A stretch of 64,000 nucleotides of DNA from Olsenella profusa F0195 (GTDB lineage: Bacteria > Actinomycetota > Coriobacteriia > Coriobacteriales > Atopobiaceae), in NCBI RefSeq assembly GCF_000468755.1, contig NZ_AWEZ01000073.1:1-64000 (forward strand). The letters are read 5' to 3'. Made by a program: the position numbers and the translations under genes. Below the pieces are notes generated by a model. It had not been told where the DNA came from. It searched no databases and saw only the letters and a program-made list of their open reading frames with translations. Positions 52,997 to 61,841 of the stretch are shown in pieces (positions within the stretch are counted from its first letter, which is position 1; the number at the start of each line of letters is the position of its first letter).

Positions 52997-54277
52997 ATGT
53001 CCGCATCAGTTCTGGTTGGCGCGCAGTGGGGTGACGAAGGCAAGGGCAAGGTGACCGACCTCATTTCCGGCAGCTTTGATGTGGTGTGTCGCTATGCGGG
53101 TGGCGCGAACGCCGGCCATACCGTTATGGCGAACGGTCACAAGCTCGCCCTGCATCAGGTTCCCTCCGGCGTCATGTACAAGGGGACGTACCCCGTGATC
53201 GGCAACGGCTGCATCGTCGACCCCGAGATCCTTCTCGGCGAGATCGACACGCTCGAGGCCCAGGGCATCTCCTGTGCGGATCTCAAGATCTCCAGCAACG
53301 CGCACATCGTCATGCCCTATCACAAGGACCTCGATGGCGCCCACGAGAAGAGGCTCGGCAAGAACCTCATCGGCACCACCAAGCGCGGCGTCGGCCCCAC
53401 CTACATGGACAAGATGAACCGCACCGGCCTGCGCGTGCAGGACATGCTTGACGAGAAGATCTTCCGCGAGAAGCTCGAGGCCGCATTGGCCTATACCAAC
53501 CCCATCCTGGAGAAGGTCTATGGCATGCCTACCTATACCGTGGGGCAGATCTGTGAGACCTACCTGCCATATGCCGAGCGCATCCATCCCTACATCGTCG
53601 AGAGCTCCCTCTTCCTGAACGAGCAGCTCGAGGCCGGCAAGAACATCCTCTTCGAGGGCGCGCAGGCCACGATGCTCGACATCGACTTTGGCACCTATCC
53701 GTTTGTTACGTCCTCCAACTGCACCGCTGGCGGCGCCGTCACCGGCTCTGGCGTTGGTCCCACCAACATCGACCGCGTGCTGGGCGTCGCCAAGGCGTAC
53801 CTCACCCGCGTTGGCTCTGGCCCCTTCCCCACGGAGCTCTTCGATGAGGTTGGCGACAGGCTCGGCGAGGCTGGCCACGAGTATGGAGTCACCACGGGTC
53901 GCAAGCGCCGCTGCGGCTGGTACGATTCCGTCGTCGTGAACTACGCCGCTCGCGTCAATGGTCTGACCGACCTTGCCATCACCAAGCTTGACGTCCTGGG
54001 CTGCCTGGATCAGATCAAGGTCTGCGTCGCCTACGAGTGCGACGGTAGGCTCTACAAGACCGTCCCCGAGCACCAGGGCGTGTTCTACCATGCCAGGCCC
54101 GTCTACGAGACACTCCCCGGCTGGAACTGCGACATCTCGGGCGTGCGCAACTTCTACCAGCTCCCGCGCGAGGCCAAGGACTATATCGACTTTCTGGAGC
54201 AGCTTGCCGATGTCCGCGTCTCCATCATCACCGTCGGTCCCGACCGCGAGCAGACCATCGACCGCTACTGGAGGTAG
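52997..54277 (+). CDS. purA: Adenylosuccinate synthetase
   Basis: 426 residues. GTP-dependent formation of adenylosuccinate from IMP and aspartate. VGAQWGDEGKGKVTDLI (P-loop), ANAGHTVMANGHKLALHQVPSG, and GVGPTNIDRVLGV with the end DREQTIDRYWR. A -10-like TATACT sits at 52956-52961. The ATG has GAAGGGA upstream. Confidence 0.96.
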   Translation: MSASVLVGAQWGDEGKGKVTDLISGSFDVVCRYAGGANAGHTVMANGHKLALHQVPSGVMYKGTYPVIGNGCIVDPEILLGEIDTLEAQGISCADLKISSNAHIVMPYHKDLDGAHEKRLGKNLIGTTKRGVGPTYMDKMNRTGLRVQDMLDEKIFREKLEAALAYTNPILEKVYGMPTYTVGQICETYLPYAERIHPYIVESSLFLNEQLEAGKNILFEGAQATMLDIDFGTYPFVTSSNCTAGGAVTGSGVGPTNIDRVLGVAKAYLTRVGSGPFPTELFDEVGDRLGEAGHEYGVTTGRKRRCGWYDSVVVNYAARVNGLTDLAITKLDVLGCLDQIKVCVAYECDGRLYKTVPEHQGVFYHARPVYETLPGWNCDISGVRNFYQLPREAKDYIDFLEQLADVRVSIITVGPDREQTIDRYWR

Positions 54278-54283
54278 GCGCGC

Positions 54284-54499
54284 GTGACAGGCGCCCCCAA
54301 CAACAGTGCGACACAGTTCACCATAGTGTGTGACCTTGCCGTCGGAGCGCCACGGGTCATAGCCGCCTTGGAGAAGCTCCTGGACATCAACGAATTCGAG
54401 TCGGTGGGTGCAGGCGTGCTGGAGGCGGCGCCTACGTACCCGCATCCAGCGCCTTGTCCGATGAGGCCCGTGGTATCGTGGGCGGCGGGAAGCGTGTGA
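54284..54499 (+). CDS. Possible 71-residue protein between purA and purD
   Basis: GTG start with GGAGG 7 bases upstream, overlapping the purA end. The first 45 residues (NNSATQFTIVCDLAVGAPR, VIAALEKLLDINEFES) look like a small folded unit; the rest is Pro-rich. No family recognised. A GGGCGCCC-TCTC-GGGCGCCC hairpin follows (54531-54550). It may be a spurious frame. Confidence 0.35.
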   Translation: MTGAPNNSATQFTIVCDLAVGAPRVIAALEKLLDINEFESVGAGVLEAAPTYPHPAPCPMRPVVSWAAGSV

Positions 54500-54570
54500 C
54501 GCGGGGGCACGAACAGGAAGCCAAGGGATCGGGCGCCCTCTCGGGCGCCCTGGATGCAAGGGGGCAGCAT

Positions 54571-55875
54571 ATGGTAACACGTGACAGGGAAGCGGTGGAC
54601 ATCCTCCTTCTGGGGTCCGGGGGGAGGGAACATGCGCTTCTCGCCAAGCTTGCCGAGTCACCCCACGCCGGCAGGCTGTGGGTCGCCCCGGGCAATGGTG
54701 GCATGTTCCAGCTCGCCGAACGAGCGGACGTCTCCATGGAGGACGGGAACGCCGTGGCCGCCTTTGCCCGCGAACACGGTATTGGCCTGGTGGTCATCGG
54801 CCCCGAGGCGCCGCTCGTCGGTGGCGTGGCCGACGTGGTGCGCGCCGCAGGCATCTCCGTGTTCGGCCCCTCGGCCGAGGCCGCGCGGCTGGAGGGCTCT
54901 AAGGAGTTTGCAAAGCAGGTCATGGCACGGGCGGGCGTGCCCACGGCGGCGTACCGCAGCTTTACCGACGAGGCGTCCTGTGCTGCCTATGTGCGTGAGG
55001 TCGCCGGTCCCTGCGTGGTCAAGGCGGACGGCCTTGCGGCGGGGAAGGGCGTCATCGTCGCTCAGACCACCGAGGAGGCCCTGGCCGGCGTGCACGAGTG
55101 CCTCTCGGGGGCGTTCGGCGACGCGGGCGCCAAGGTCATCGTGGAGGAGCTGCTCGAGGGCCCGGAGTGCTCGCTCCTCGCCCTCACGGACGGCACCACC
55201 GTGGTGCCCCTGGCCACCTCGCAGGATCACAAGCGTGCCCTCGACGGAGACCGCGGGCCCAATACGGGTGGCATGGGCGTGTACTCCCCGGTTCCCATCC
55301 TGCTGCCCGGTGAGCTGGATCGGATGGTTGCCATCGAGCAGAGGGTCGTCGACCAGCTGCGTGCGGACGGCATCGCCTACAGCGGCTGTCTCTACGGGGG
55401 CTTCATGCTCACGAGGGGCGGCCCCAAGGTGCTTGAGTTCAACGCCCGCTTTGGCGACCCAGAGACCCAGGTGGTCCTGCCACGCATGAAGGCGGATCTT
55501 GTGGAGTGCTTCCTCGCCTGTGATGAGGGCACCCTGTGTCCCGACATGGTCGCATGGGATGACGACTGGGCCGTCTCCGTGGTACTGACGAGCGCAGGCT
55601 ATCCCGGTGCGTACGAGAAGGGCAAGCCCATATCGGGAATCGACGAGGCCAATGCCCTTCCCGGCGTGACCGTCTATCATGCGGGTACCGCCCTGTCGTC
55701 CGACGGGACCGTGCTCACCAATGGGGGGCGCGTCCTCGATATGACGGCGGTGGCGCCTACCTTCGAGGACGCACGCAACCGTGCCTATGAGGCGTGTGAC
55801 AAGATCTGGTTCGAGGGGAAGGCCTATCGCCATGACATTGGCATGAAGGCCATCAAGGGCCGTGAGAGGCTGTAG
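54571..55875 (+). CDS. purD: Phosphoribosylamine--glycine ligase
   Basis: 434 residues from the ATG at 54571 (AAGGGGG upstream). GAR synthetase, ATP-grasp. LLLGSGGREHALLAKL, VVKADGLAAGKGVIVA, DHKRALDGDRGPNTGGMG and VLEFNARFGDPETQ are all typical. Overlaps nothing upstream; the Nudix gene starts 14 bases after it. Confidence 0.95.
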   Translation: MVTRDREAVDILLLGSGGREHALLAKLAESPHAGRLWVAPGNGGMFQLAERADVSMEDGNAVAAFAREHGIGLVVIGPEAPLVGGVADVVRAAGISVFGPSAEAARLEGSKEFAKQVMARAGVPTAAYRSFTDEASCAAYVREVAGPCVVKADGLAAGKGVIVAQTTEEALAGVHECLSGAFGDAGAKVIVEELLEGPECSLLALTDGTTVVPLATSQDHKRALDGDRGPNTGGMGVYSPVPILLPGELDRMVAIEQRVVDQLRADGIAYSGCLYGGFMLTRGGPKVLEFNARFGDPETQVVLPRMKADLVECFLACDEGTLCPDMVAWDDDWAVSVVLTSAGYPGAYEKGKPISGIDEANALPGVTVYHAGTALSSDGTVLTNGGRVLDMTAVAPTFEDARNRAYEACDKIWFEGKAYRHDIGMKAIKGRERL

Positions 55876-55888
55876 GGGGACGGTTACC

Positions 55889-56653
55889 ATGTCAGACGTC
55901 ATAACCGCACGTGACGACGAGGGGGATCAACGGGCGCGCCGAGAGCGCGCCACCGACGGTCTCAGGGAGCATGCGTCTGCCTTTGCCTTTGATGGCGATC
56001 GCAGCGGGCAGGGACATGGCTCCGGGCTTCCCCAGCGTCGCCATCTGGTGCAGGGCGATGACGATCCGCGCGACCACATGCTTGCCGAGGAGGTCCTCTC
56101 GGAGGACGTGTCCTGGGAGGGACGCATCTTCAACGTCGACCGCCTACAGGTGCGCCTGCCCGATGGGCGCACCGCCCTCCGCGATGTCGTGCGCCATCCC
56201 GGAGCCGTTGCGGTGGTGGCACTCACGGATGACGGACGGATTTGCCTCGTGCGTCAGTACCGTACGGCGCTGGGTCGCGTGACGGTGGAGATTCCCGCCG
56301 GAAAGCTCGACCCCGGCGAGGATCCGCTCGACTGTGCCCGGCGCGAGCTCACCGAGGAGACGGGTATGGTCGCGCAGCACATGGCGTTTCTCACCACCAT
56401 CGCCACCTCTGCGGGCTTTGCCGATGAGACCATACACATCTATATGGCAACGGGCCTCTCGTTCGTGGGGTCCGATCCCGATACGGACGAGTTCATCAAC
56501 GTGGACCTCGTCGATCTCACCGAACTGGTCGATGCCGTCCTCGATGGGCGCATCGAGGACGCAAAGACGGTTCTCGGCGCACTTGTCTGCGACGCCATCG
56601 CACACCGTCTGAACGTTGATGACGCGGCACCGAACGGAGGAGATTCTCAGTAG
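55889..56653 (+). CDS. Nudix hydrolase, ADP-ribose pyrophosphatase type
   Basis: 254 residues. The Nudix box GKLDPGEDPLDCARRELTEETG follows GX5EX7REUXEEXGU exactly. Preceding IPAG and the following Ala/Gly/Phe-rich loop (ATSAGFADETIHIYMATGL) match ADP-ribose pyrophosphatases. An extra 65 residue N-terminal charged, His/Arg-rich part is unusual. The ATG at 55889 has AGGGGGA upstream; probably co-transcribed with purD. Confidence 0.88.
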   Translation: MSDVITARDDEGDQRARRERATDGLREHASAFAFDGDRSGQGHGSGLPQRRHLVQGDDDPRDHMLAEEVLSEDVSWEGRIFNVDRLQVRLPDGRTALRDVVRHPGAVAVVALTDDGRICLVRQYRTALGRVTVEIPAGKLDPGEDPLDCARRELTEETGMVAQHMAFLTTIATSAGFADETIHIYMATGLSFVGSDPDTDEFINVDLVDLTELVDAVLDGRIEDAKTVLGALVCDAIAHRLNVDDAAPNGGDSQ

Positions 56654-56729
56654 GCGAGGGGCATGCGTATACTGGTCAGGGGTCGTGTCTCTGCTGACAC
56701 GTGCGACATGCGTACAGGGAAGAGGCCTG

Positions 56730-57707
56730 ATGGCAAAGAAACGGGGAGAGATCGCACGCATCCAGCGCAATGCCCTGAGCGCTGAGGAGGCCGAGCGTCT
56801 CTTTGGCACGGTCGATGAGACGGGCCACACAAACGAAGAGACGGCTCGGAGCCAGCGTCGCCGCCGCGGCCAGCGTGGTCAGGGCGTCGATATCGACCCG
56901 CTCTCGGATGCCGACCCCTCGGGCTCCAATGTCGAGAAGGTCATCACGCGTACGGCCATCACCTTCGTCATCGTGCTCTTCGTCGCCGTCGTTGCGCTCC
57001 AGGTGGTGACCACGGTGGTGCGTCATGCGAGCACGGCCAACCTTGCCGAGGACGTCAACATCACCAACGTTGCCACTGCACTCCAGAATGGCGTCGAGTG
57101 GGGCAACGGCTTCACGCAGTTCCCCACGGACTACTCCGTGCAGGAGGCGGACGAGAACACGCACCGCATCGAGGTCACCGTCACGGACACCTCGTCCAAG
57201 AACGCCCTCGAGGCCTTCTCCGGGGCACAGATCCAGGCCGCTGCGTTCTCGGTGAACGCCTTGCTCAACCCCAACATCAATACCGTGGTGTACCACGTGA
57301 ACGTCTATGAGGACGAGAACGGCAAGATACAGGACGCGCACCTCCTGGGGCTCGTGCGACCCTCCGGCAGCATGAAGACCCTCATGACCTTCGTGTGGAC
57401 CAAGACGACCACGGTTGGCGGTGGCGTACGCTTCAACTGCATCATCACGGGGCTTGACGATGCCACGGCGGCTCAGCTGCAGAAGGCGATCACCTCGGAC
57501 AATACGCCCCAAGGCATCCTCAGCTCCATTCTGGGCAATGATGGCAATGACACCACAACCACCAAGGTCGACGAGGACGATGGCGCTGACCCACGCGCGG
57601 ACGGCTCGTCCGATGGCTCCTCGGGCACGGATGCCTCTGCCAAGACGTCCACCACGAGCCAGAACCAGGACACCTCGCTTGATGCCAGCCAGCCTGGTGG
57701 CAGGTAG
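56730..57707 (+). CDS. Single-TM extracytoplasmic protein of unknown function
   Basis: 325 residues from the ATG at 56730 (AGGGAAGAGG upstream). A basic cytosolic part of about 70 residues (SQRRRRGQRGQG), one membrane segment at about 73-97, then a beta-rich outer domain (TVVYHVNVYEDENGKIQDAH, TFVWTKTTTVGGGVRFNC) and a Ser/Thr/Asp-rich disordered tail. No known family. TATACT at 56667-56672 may be its -10. Confidence 0.7.
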   Translation: MAKKRGEIARIQRNALSAEEAERLFGTVDETGHTNEETARSQRRRRGQRGQGVDIDPLSDADPSGSNVEKVITRTAITFVIVLFVAVVALQVVTTVVRHASTANLAEDVNITNVATALQNGVEWGNGFTQFPTDYSVQEADENTHRIEVTVTDTSSKNALEAFSGAQIQAAAFSVNALLNPNINTVVYHVNVYEDENGKIQDAHLLGLVRPSGSMKTLMTFVWTKTTTVGGGVRFNCIITGLDDATAAQLQKAITSDNTPQGILSSILGNDGNDTTTTKVDEDDGADPRADGSSDGSSGTDASAKTSTTSQNQDTSLDASQPGGR

Positions 57708-57802
57708 CGAGGGTGTGCCCGCACGTCGCGTGCCAAGCGGCGGGCCACGACAGCTGGTATGTCGCGTTGGTAGGTAGGTCACGCTGGTCGGTAGGCTACA
57801 AC

Positions 57803-57912
57803 GGTCGTGCGAGGTTTCCGGAGAAAAATCGTCCCGCATGCTGACTCTTGTCTGCACGCGGGACGAAATGATGAAAAAACCTCGCACAACCAGAAAAGAA
57901 CCTCGCACGACC
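57803..57912. repeat. Nested inverted and direct repeats
   Basis: GGTCGTGCGAGGTTT (57803-57817) pairs with 57877-57891 (one mismatch) and again perfectly over 14 bases with 57899-57912, so two copies of the right arm occur in tandem. Inside, TCGTCCCGCATGC (57829-57841) pairs with GCACGCGGGACGA (57854-57866) with one G-T. The result is a two-tier stem-loop about 90 bases long. It may be a repetitive REP-like element or an RNA. Confidence 0.75.
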
Positions 57913-57972
57913 AAAGCGATGGTCAAGGTGACAGCAAAAGAGCTGCCCAAACGTCGATGGCTGGGAGGCGGC

Positions 57973-58845
57973 CTATCGCAACAGGTCGGTCACCTCGCCC
58001 AGCACGCTCTCGAAGCTCACGCCGCGCTGCTGATAGTGAGGCTGCTCACGCGAGACGACCATGGCGTCGTGAACCAGCGCCCCCGCAAACCCCACGGCGT
58101 CCCTCAGGCTCCTTCCACACATGATGGCCGCAAGCAGCCCCGAGGCAAAGAGGTCGCCCGTGCCGTGCAGCAGGAAGGGAAGCCGCTCACCCGAGGTCTT
58201 GTCCAGGTCGACGTCCTGGCCAGCCACAAAGTTGCGGATGAGCCCATCGTTGCGCGCGACGCCCTTTATGACCACGACCTTGGCGCCCCTGTCCAGGAGG
58301 GCATCCATCATGCGCGTCACGTAGGCGTCGCTCACGTCCTGCCCCTCGTAGGGGATGCGCGTGAGGATGGACGCCTCCGTGAGGTTGGGCGTGAGGACGT
58401 CCGCCCCCTCGACGAGCCTGCCCGTGGCCTCGCACATCTCGTCGCTGTAGGTGGAGTACTTCCTGCCGTTGTCCCCCATCACCGGGTCGACCATGCGCAG
58501 CGCCGTGGGGTGCTCGCGGTAGAGCCGCTCGATGACGCCCACCTGCTCGGCCGAACCCAGGAATCCTGAGTAGATGGCATCGAGCTCGACGCCCTCCTGA
58601 TCCCAGGCATCGAGGTAGTCGTCGAGCATGCTGGTCGTGTCGTGCATGTGGAACACGGGGAAGCCGGTATGCGCCGAGAAGAGCGAGGTGGGGATCGGGC
58701 AGACGTCGCAGCCCGCCGCGGAGAGCACGGGGATGGCCACCCCCAGCGAGCAGTTGCCGTAGCCGCACAGGTCGTGCACGGCGGCGACGCGGGGAATGTA
58801 GGCCCCCGAGCGTTGGTAGAGCGTGAGTTCCTTGGCAGTTGTCAT
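57973..58845 (-). CDS. pdxY: Pyridoxamine/pyridoxal kinase
   Basis: 290 residues. PfkB-like B6 salvage kinase. RVAAVHDLCGYGNCSLGVAIPVLSAAG at the N terminus, MVDPVMGDNGRKY, and HGTGDLFASGLLAAIM with the catalytic Asp. The ATG at 58845 has GAGAGGAAA upstream. On the minus strand, ending near the repeat element. Confidence 0.9.
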   Translation of the reverse strand: MTTAKELTLYQRSGAYIPRVAAVHDLCGYGNCSLGVAIPVLSAAGCDVCPIPTSLFSAHTGFPVFHMHDTTSMLDDYLDAWDQEGVELDAIYSGFLGSAEQVGVIERLYREHPTALRMVDPVMGDNGRKYSTYSDEMCEATGRLVEGADVLTPNLTEASILTRIPYEGQDVSDAYVTRMMDALLDRGAKVVVIKGVARNDGLIRNFVAGQDVDLDKTSGERLPFLLHGTGDLFASGLLAAIMCGRSLRDAVGFAGALVHDAMVVSREQPHYQQRGVSFESVLGEVTDLLR

Positions 58846-58947
58846 GGTGTTTCCTCTCACATGGACTTATGGACCAATGCTGTGGGGAAGCATAGGCGAA
58901 TGGCCTGCCGCAAAGCTGTGCAGCAGGGAAAAATCATAAGATGAAAG

Positions 58948-58976
58948 TTGAGTAGTAAATAAATTGTGCATATATA
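58948..58976 (+). promoter_or_regulatory. Promoter of the purE unit
   Basis: TTGAGT (58948-58953), 17-base spacer, TATATA (58971-58976), in an AT-rich stretch. It implies a transcription start near 58983 and a leader of about 295 bases before purE. Confidence 0.7.
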
Positions 58977-59278
58977 GCGGTCTTAGCTCTCCATGATCTA
59001 TGCTAAATCAACGTTATAGATAGGGAGGTGATTGGTGATGTGCATGACCATGAGGACCTAAAGCAGGCGTGAGGGAGTATGTCGGATCAGATTGTGAGAG
59101 GCACAACTGGTCGCCATTCCTTTTATGGGAAAGAAGAATAGAATGCTCGTAACGGCAAAGACAGCACGCGTACAGATGGCGGATGATGGACTAATTCTTG
59201 GGGTTGGCTCAAGACGGACTGTGGTTCTAGAATCTGATGCGGAATATGCGTATGCACCACACTTTGCTGGGAGGATCC
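58977..59278 (+). other. Long AT-richer purE leader with small reading frames
   Basis: Contains ATCTAT/ATAGAT (58996-59021) around a 14-base loop, then GGGAGGTGAT, a complete anti-SD complement, before a 7-residue frame (59038-59061, three Met), then GAGGGAGT before a 20-residue frame (59079-59141) and an unsupported frame from 59125 that runs into purE. Base composition differs from the flanking genes. No purine riboswitch consensus seen. Function unresolved. Confidence 0.5.
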
Positions 59279-59740
59279 ATGGTCGAAGGCGCAGTGGTAG
59301 GAATCATCATGGGGTCGAAGTCGGATCTCCCCGCCATGGAGGGCTGCACGAAGCAGCTCGAGGAGTTTGGCGTGCCCTTTGAGCTGGTCATCGCCTCGGC
59401 CCATCGTACGCCCGAGAAGGTCCACGAGTGGGCGGCGGGTGCGGCGGACCGCGGCCTCAAGGTCATCATCGCCGCCGCCGGCAAGGCGGCCCACCTGGGT
59501 GGCGTCGTTGCCGCCTACACGCCCCTGCCCATCGTGGGCGTCCCCATGAAGACCTCCGACCTGGGTGGCATGGACTCCCTGCTCTCCATGGTGCAGATGC
59601 CCTCGGGCGTGCCCGTTGCCTGTGTGGCCATAGGCGGGGCCAGGAACGCGGCCATCTATGCCACGCAGATCCTGGCGACCTCCGATGCCCGCTGTGCCGA
59701 GGCCATCGCCTCCTTCAAGAGGCGGATGGCGGAGGCATAG
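59279..59740 (+). CDS. purE: N5-carboxyaminoimidazole ribonucleotide mutase
   Basis: 153 residues from the ATG at 59279 (GGGAGG upstream). Class I PurE: GIIMGSKSDLPAME, IASAHRTPEKVHEW, AGKAAHLGGVVAA. The PurK partner is not in the window. It is followed directly by the sortase gene, whose SD lies inside the purE end. Confidence 0.94.
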   Translation: MVEGAVVGIIMGSKSDLPAMEGCTKQLEEFGVPFELVIASAHRTPEKVHEWAAGAADRGLKVIIAAAGKAAHLGGVVAAYTPLPIVGVPMKTSDLGGMDSLLSMVQMPSGVPVACVAIGGARNAAIYATQILATSDARCAEAIASFKRRMAEA

Positions 59741-59741
59741 C

Positions 59742-60725
59742 GTGGCGGACGGGACCGGCAGGCACCTGAGACGCAGCCCCGCGGGGGGAGCCCCGCACGC
59801 CTCCCCGCCTGCATCGGCACGTGCAGCCAGGGGGGCGGCGCCTCGTGCCGTTGGCGTGAGGCCCGTGCGCGTGGGTGGTGGCCGTCATGGTCGTGCGAGG
59901 CATCGCGGCGGACGCCGCGCCCGTCCCCCCAGGCGCGGCATCCGCCGCACCGTCTCCAACGTCCTCATCGTGGTGGGCGTGGTGCTGCTCCTGGTTGCCG
60001 GTGGCCTGTGGGGCTTCGCACAGCTGCGCTACCACGAGGCCAACGTGCAGAACGAGAGGCTCGCCGCCTATGCCACCGTCTACGATGATGCGAGCCAGGC
60101 CCCGCAGATAGACTGGGAGGGCCTCAAGGCCATCAACCCCGACGTGGTCGGCTGGCTCTACGTGCCGGGCACCACCATCGACTATCCCGTGTACCAGTCC
60201 ACGGACAACGAGTACTACCTGCGTCACTCTGCCACGGGCGACTGGCTGGTGTCAGGCCAGGTCTTCATGGACTACCAGAACACCACTCCCGGCATGGTTG
60301 ACCAGCAGAGCATCATCTACGGGCACCACATGCTCGACGGCACCATGTTCGAGCAGATAGCCGCCATGGACGACCAAGCCACCTTCGATGGCATCGGCAC
60401 CATCTGGTACGTCACCGAGCAGGGGGCCTGCGAGCTCGAGCCGCTCCTCCTGTACTACACGCGGGCGGACAACCAGGACGTGCGGCGGTTCGGCTTCGAC
60501 TCCCCGGACGCCTTCCACTCGTATCTGCAGGGGCTCCTGGGCGATGCCGTCACCATGAGCGTGGATGCCAGCCAGGTCATTGCGGGCACCGACCACGTTC
60601 TCTCACTGGTAACCTGCAACTACTATCGTGACTACTACCTGCCGGATGGCACCAACGGCCGTACGGTGCTGGTGTGCGTGCCCAAGGCGGAGGCCGCGGC
60701 CGCCCGTGCGGCCTCGGGTGGCTAG
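59742..60725 (+). CDS. srtB: Class B sortase
   Basis: 327 residues. An Arg/Pro/Ala-rich cytosolic N terminus of about 70 residues, one membrane segment (about 72-95: NVLIVVGVVLLLVAGGLWGF), then a sortase domain. Catalytic His is in SIIYGHHM, Cys in LSLVTCNYY, Arg in TNGRTVLVC; DVVGWLYVPGTTIDYPVYQ is the class B opening. The GTG start lies 1 base after the purE stop, with GGAGG inside purE, so translation is coupled. No LPxTG-type substrate is adjacent. Confidence 0.9.
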   Translation: MADGTGRHLRRSPAGGAPHASPPASARAARGAAPRAVGVRPVRVGGGRHGRARHRGGRRARPPRRGIRRTVSNVLIVVGVVLLLVAGGLWGFAQLRYHEANVQNERLAAYATVYDDASQAPQIDWEGLKAINPDVVGWLYVPGTTIDYPVYQSTDNEYYLRHSATGDWLVSGQVFMDYQNTTPGMVDQQSIIYGHHMLDGTMFEQIAAMDDQATFDGIGTIWYVTEQGACELEPLLLYYTRADNQDVRRFGFDSPDAFHSYLQGLLGDAVTMSVDASQVIAGTDHVLSLVTCNYYRDYYLPDGTNGRTVLVCVPKAEAAAARAASGG

Positions 60726-60770
60726 GTGGACGTCGGACGAACCGGGGCCAAGCCCCAGACGGGAGAGGCG

Positions 60771-61841
60771 ATGAGCGAGTGCGAGCGGCGGCATGTCACG
60801 TACGCGGATGCGGGTGTGGACGTCGAGGAGGGCGCGCGTGCCGTCGACGCCATCAGGGACGCCGTGCGCGCCACGAGCCGCCCCGAGGTCATCGGTGGTC
60901 TGGGGGGCTTTGGCTCGTGCTTCTCCATGAGGGGATTCAAGGACATGGAGGACCCGATCCTCGTCTCGGGTACCGACGGCGTGGGCACCAAGCTTGCCAT
61001 TGCCCAGCTGCTCGACCGCCACGAGACGGTGGGCCAGGACCTCGTGGCCATGTGCGTGGACGACGTGGTGCCCGTCGGTGCCGAGCCGCTCTTCTTCCTG
61101 GACTACCTTGCCCTCGGCAGGCTCAAGGCCGAGCATGTCGCCACGATCGTCGGTGGCATTGTCGAGGGCTGTCGCCTCGCGGGCTGCGCGCTCGTGGGCG
61201 GCGAGATGGCCGAGCATCCTGGCGTGATGGCCACGGACGACTATGACCTCGCCGGCTTCGTGGTGGGCATCGTCGACCGCCCCAGGATGCTTGGTCCCGA
61301 GCGGGTCCACGTGGGTGACGTCATCCTGGGCCTGCCCTCGAGCGGCATCCACTCCAACGGCTACTCCCTCGTGCGCAGGGTGGTCATCGAGGGCAGGACC
61401 ACAGGGCAGCTCGAAGCCTATGACAGCGGGCTGGGGGAGTCCATCGCCGATGCCGTGCTGCGCCCCACCACCATCTATGCCGGTGCGCTCACGCGCACCC
61501 TCAAGGCGGATGCGCCCATCCATGCCATGGCCCACATCACGGGCGGCGGCATCACCGAGAACCTCAATCGTGCCCTGCCGACGACGGTGGACGCCGCCGT
61601 CGACCGCGGTGGTGCCGCAGGGCCCGCCTGGCAGGTGCCACCCATCATCACGTACTGCGTGCGGGCGGCGGGCCTTACCCTCGACGAGGCCTACAGGACC
61701 TTCAACATGGGGGTGGGCATGAGCCTCATCGTCGCCCCCGGTGATGTGGATGCCGTGCACACGGCGCTTGCCGCCGAAGGGCTGGAACCCTTCGTGATGG
61801 GGACGTGCGTGGAGGGCTCCGGAAAGGTGGTCTACCGATGA
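60771..61841 (+). CDS. purM: Phosphoribosylformylglycinamidine cyclo-ligase
   Basis: 356 residues from the ATG at 60771 (GGGAGAGG upstream); a GTG at 60726 is in frame. Fifth step of purine synthesis (AIR synthetase). DPILVSGTDGVGTKLAIAQ, CVDDVVPVGAEPLFFLDY, GLPSSGIHSNGYSLVRRV and HITGGGITENLNRALP are typical. It overlaps purN by 4 bases (ATGA). Confidence 0.95.
   Translation: MSECERRHVTYADAGVDVEEGARAVDAIRDAVRATSRPEVIGGLGGFGSCFSMRGFKDMEDPILVSGTDGVGTKLAIAQLLDRHETVGQDLVAMCVDDVVPVGAEPLFFLDYLALGRLKAEHVATIVGGIVEGCRLAGCALVGGEMAEHPGVMATDDYDLAGFVVGIVDRPRMLGPERVHVGDVILGLPSSGIHSNGYSLVRRVVIEGRTTGQLEAYDSGLGESIADAVLRPTTIYAGALTRTLKADAPIHAMAHITGGGITENLNRALPTTVDAAVDRGGAAGPAWQVPPIITYCVRAAGLTLDEAYRTFNMGVGMSLIVAPGDVDAVHTALAAEGLEPFVMGTCVEGSGKVVYR

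Noticed and set aside
58977-59278. Purine riboswitch before purE
   Set aside because: The core aptamer loops and flanking consensus are absent.
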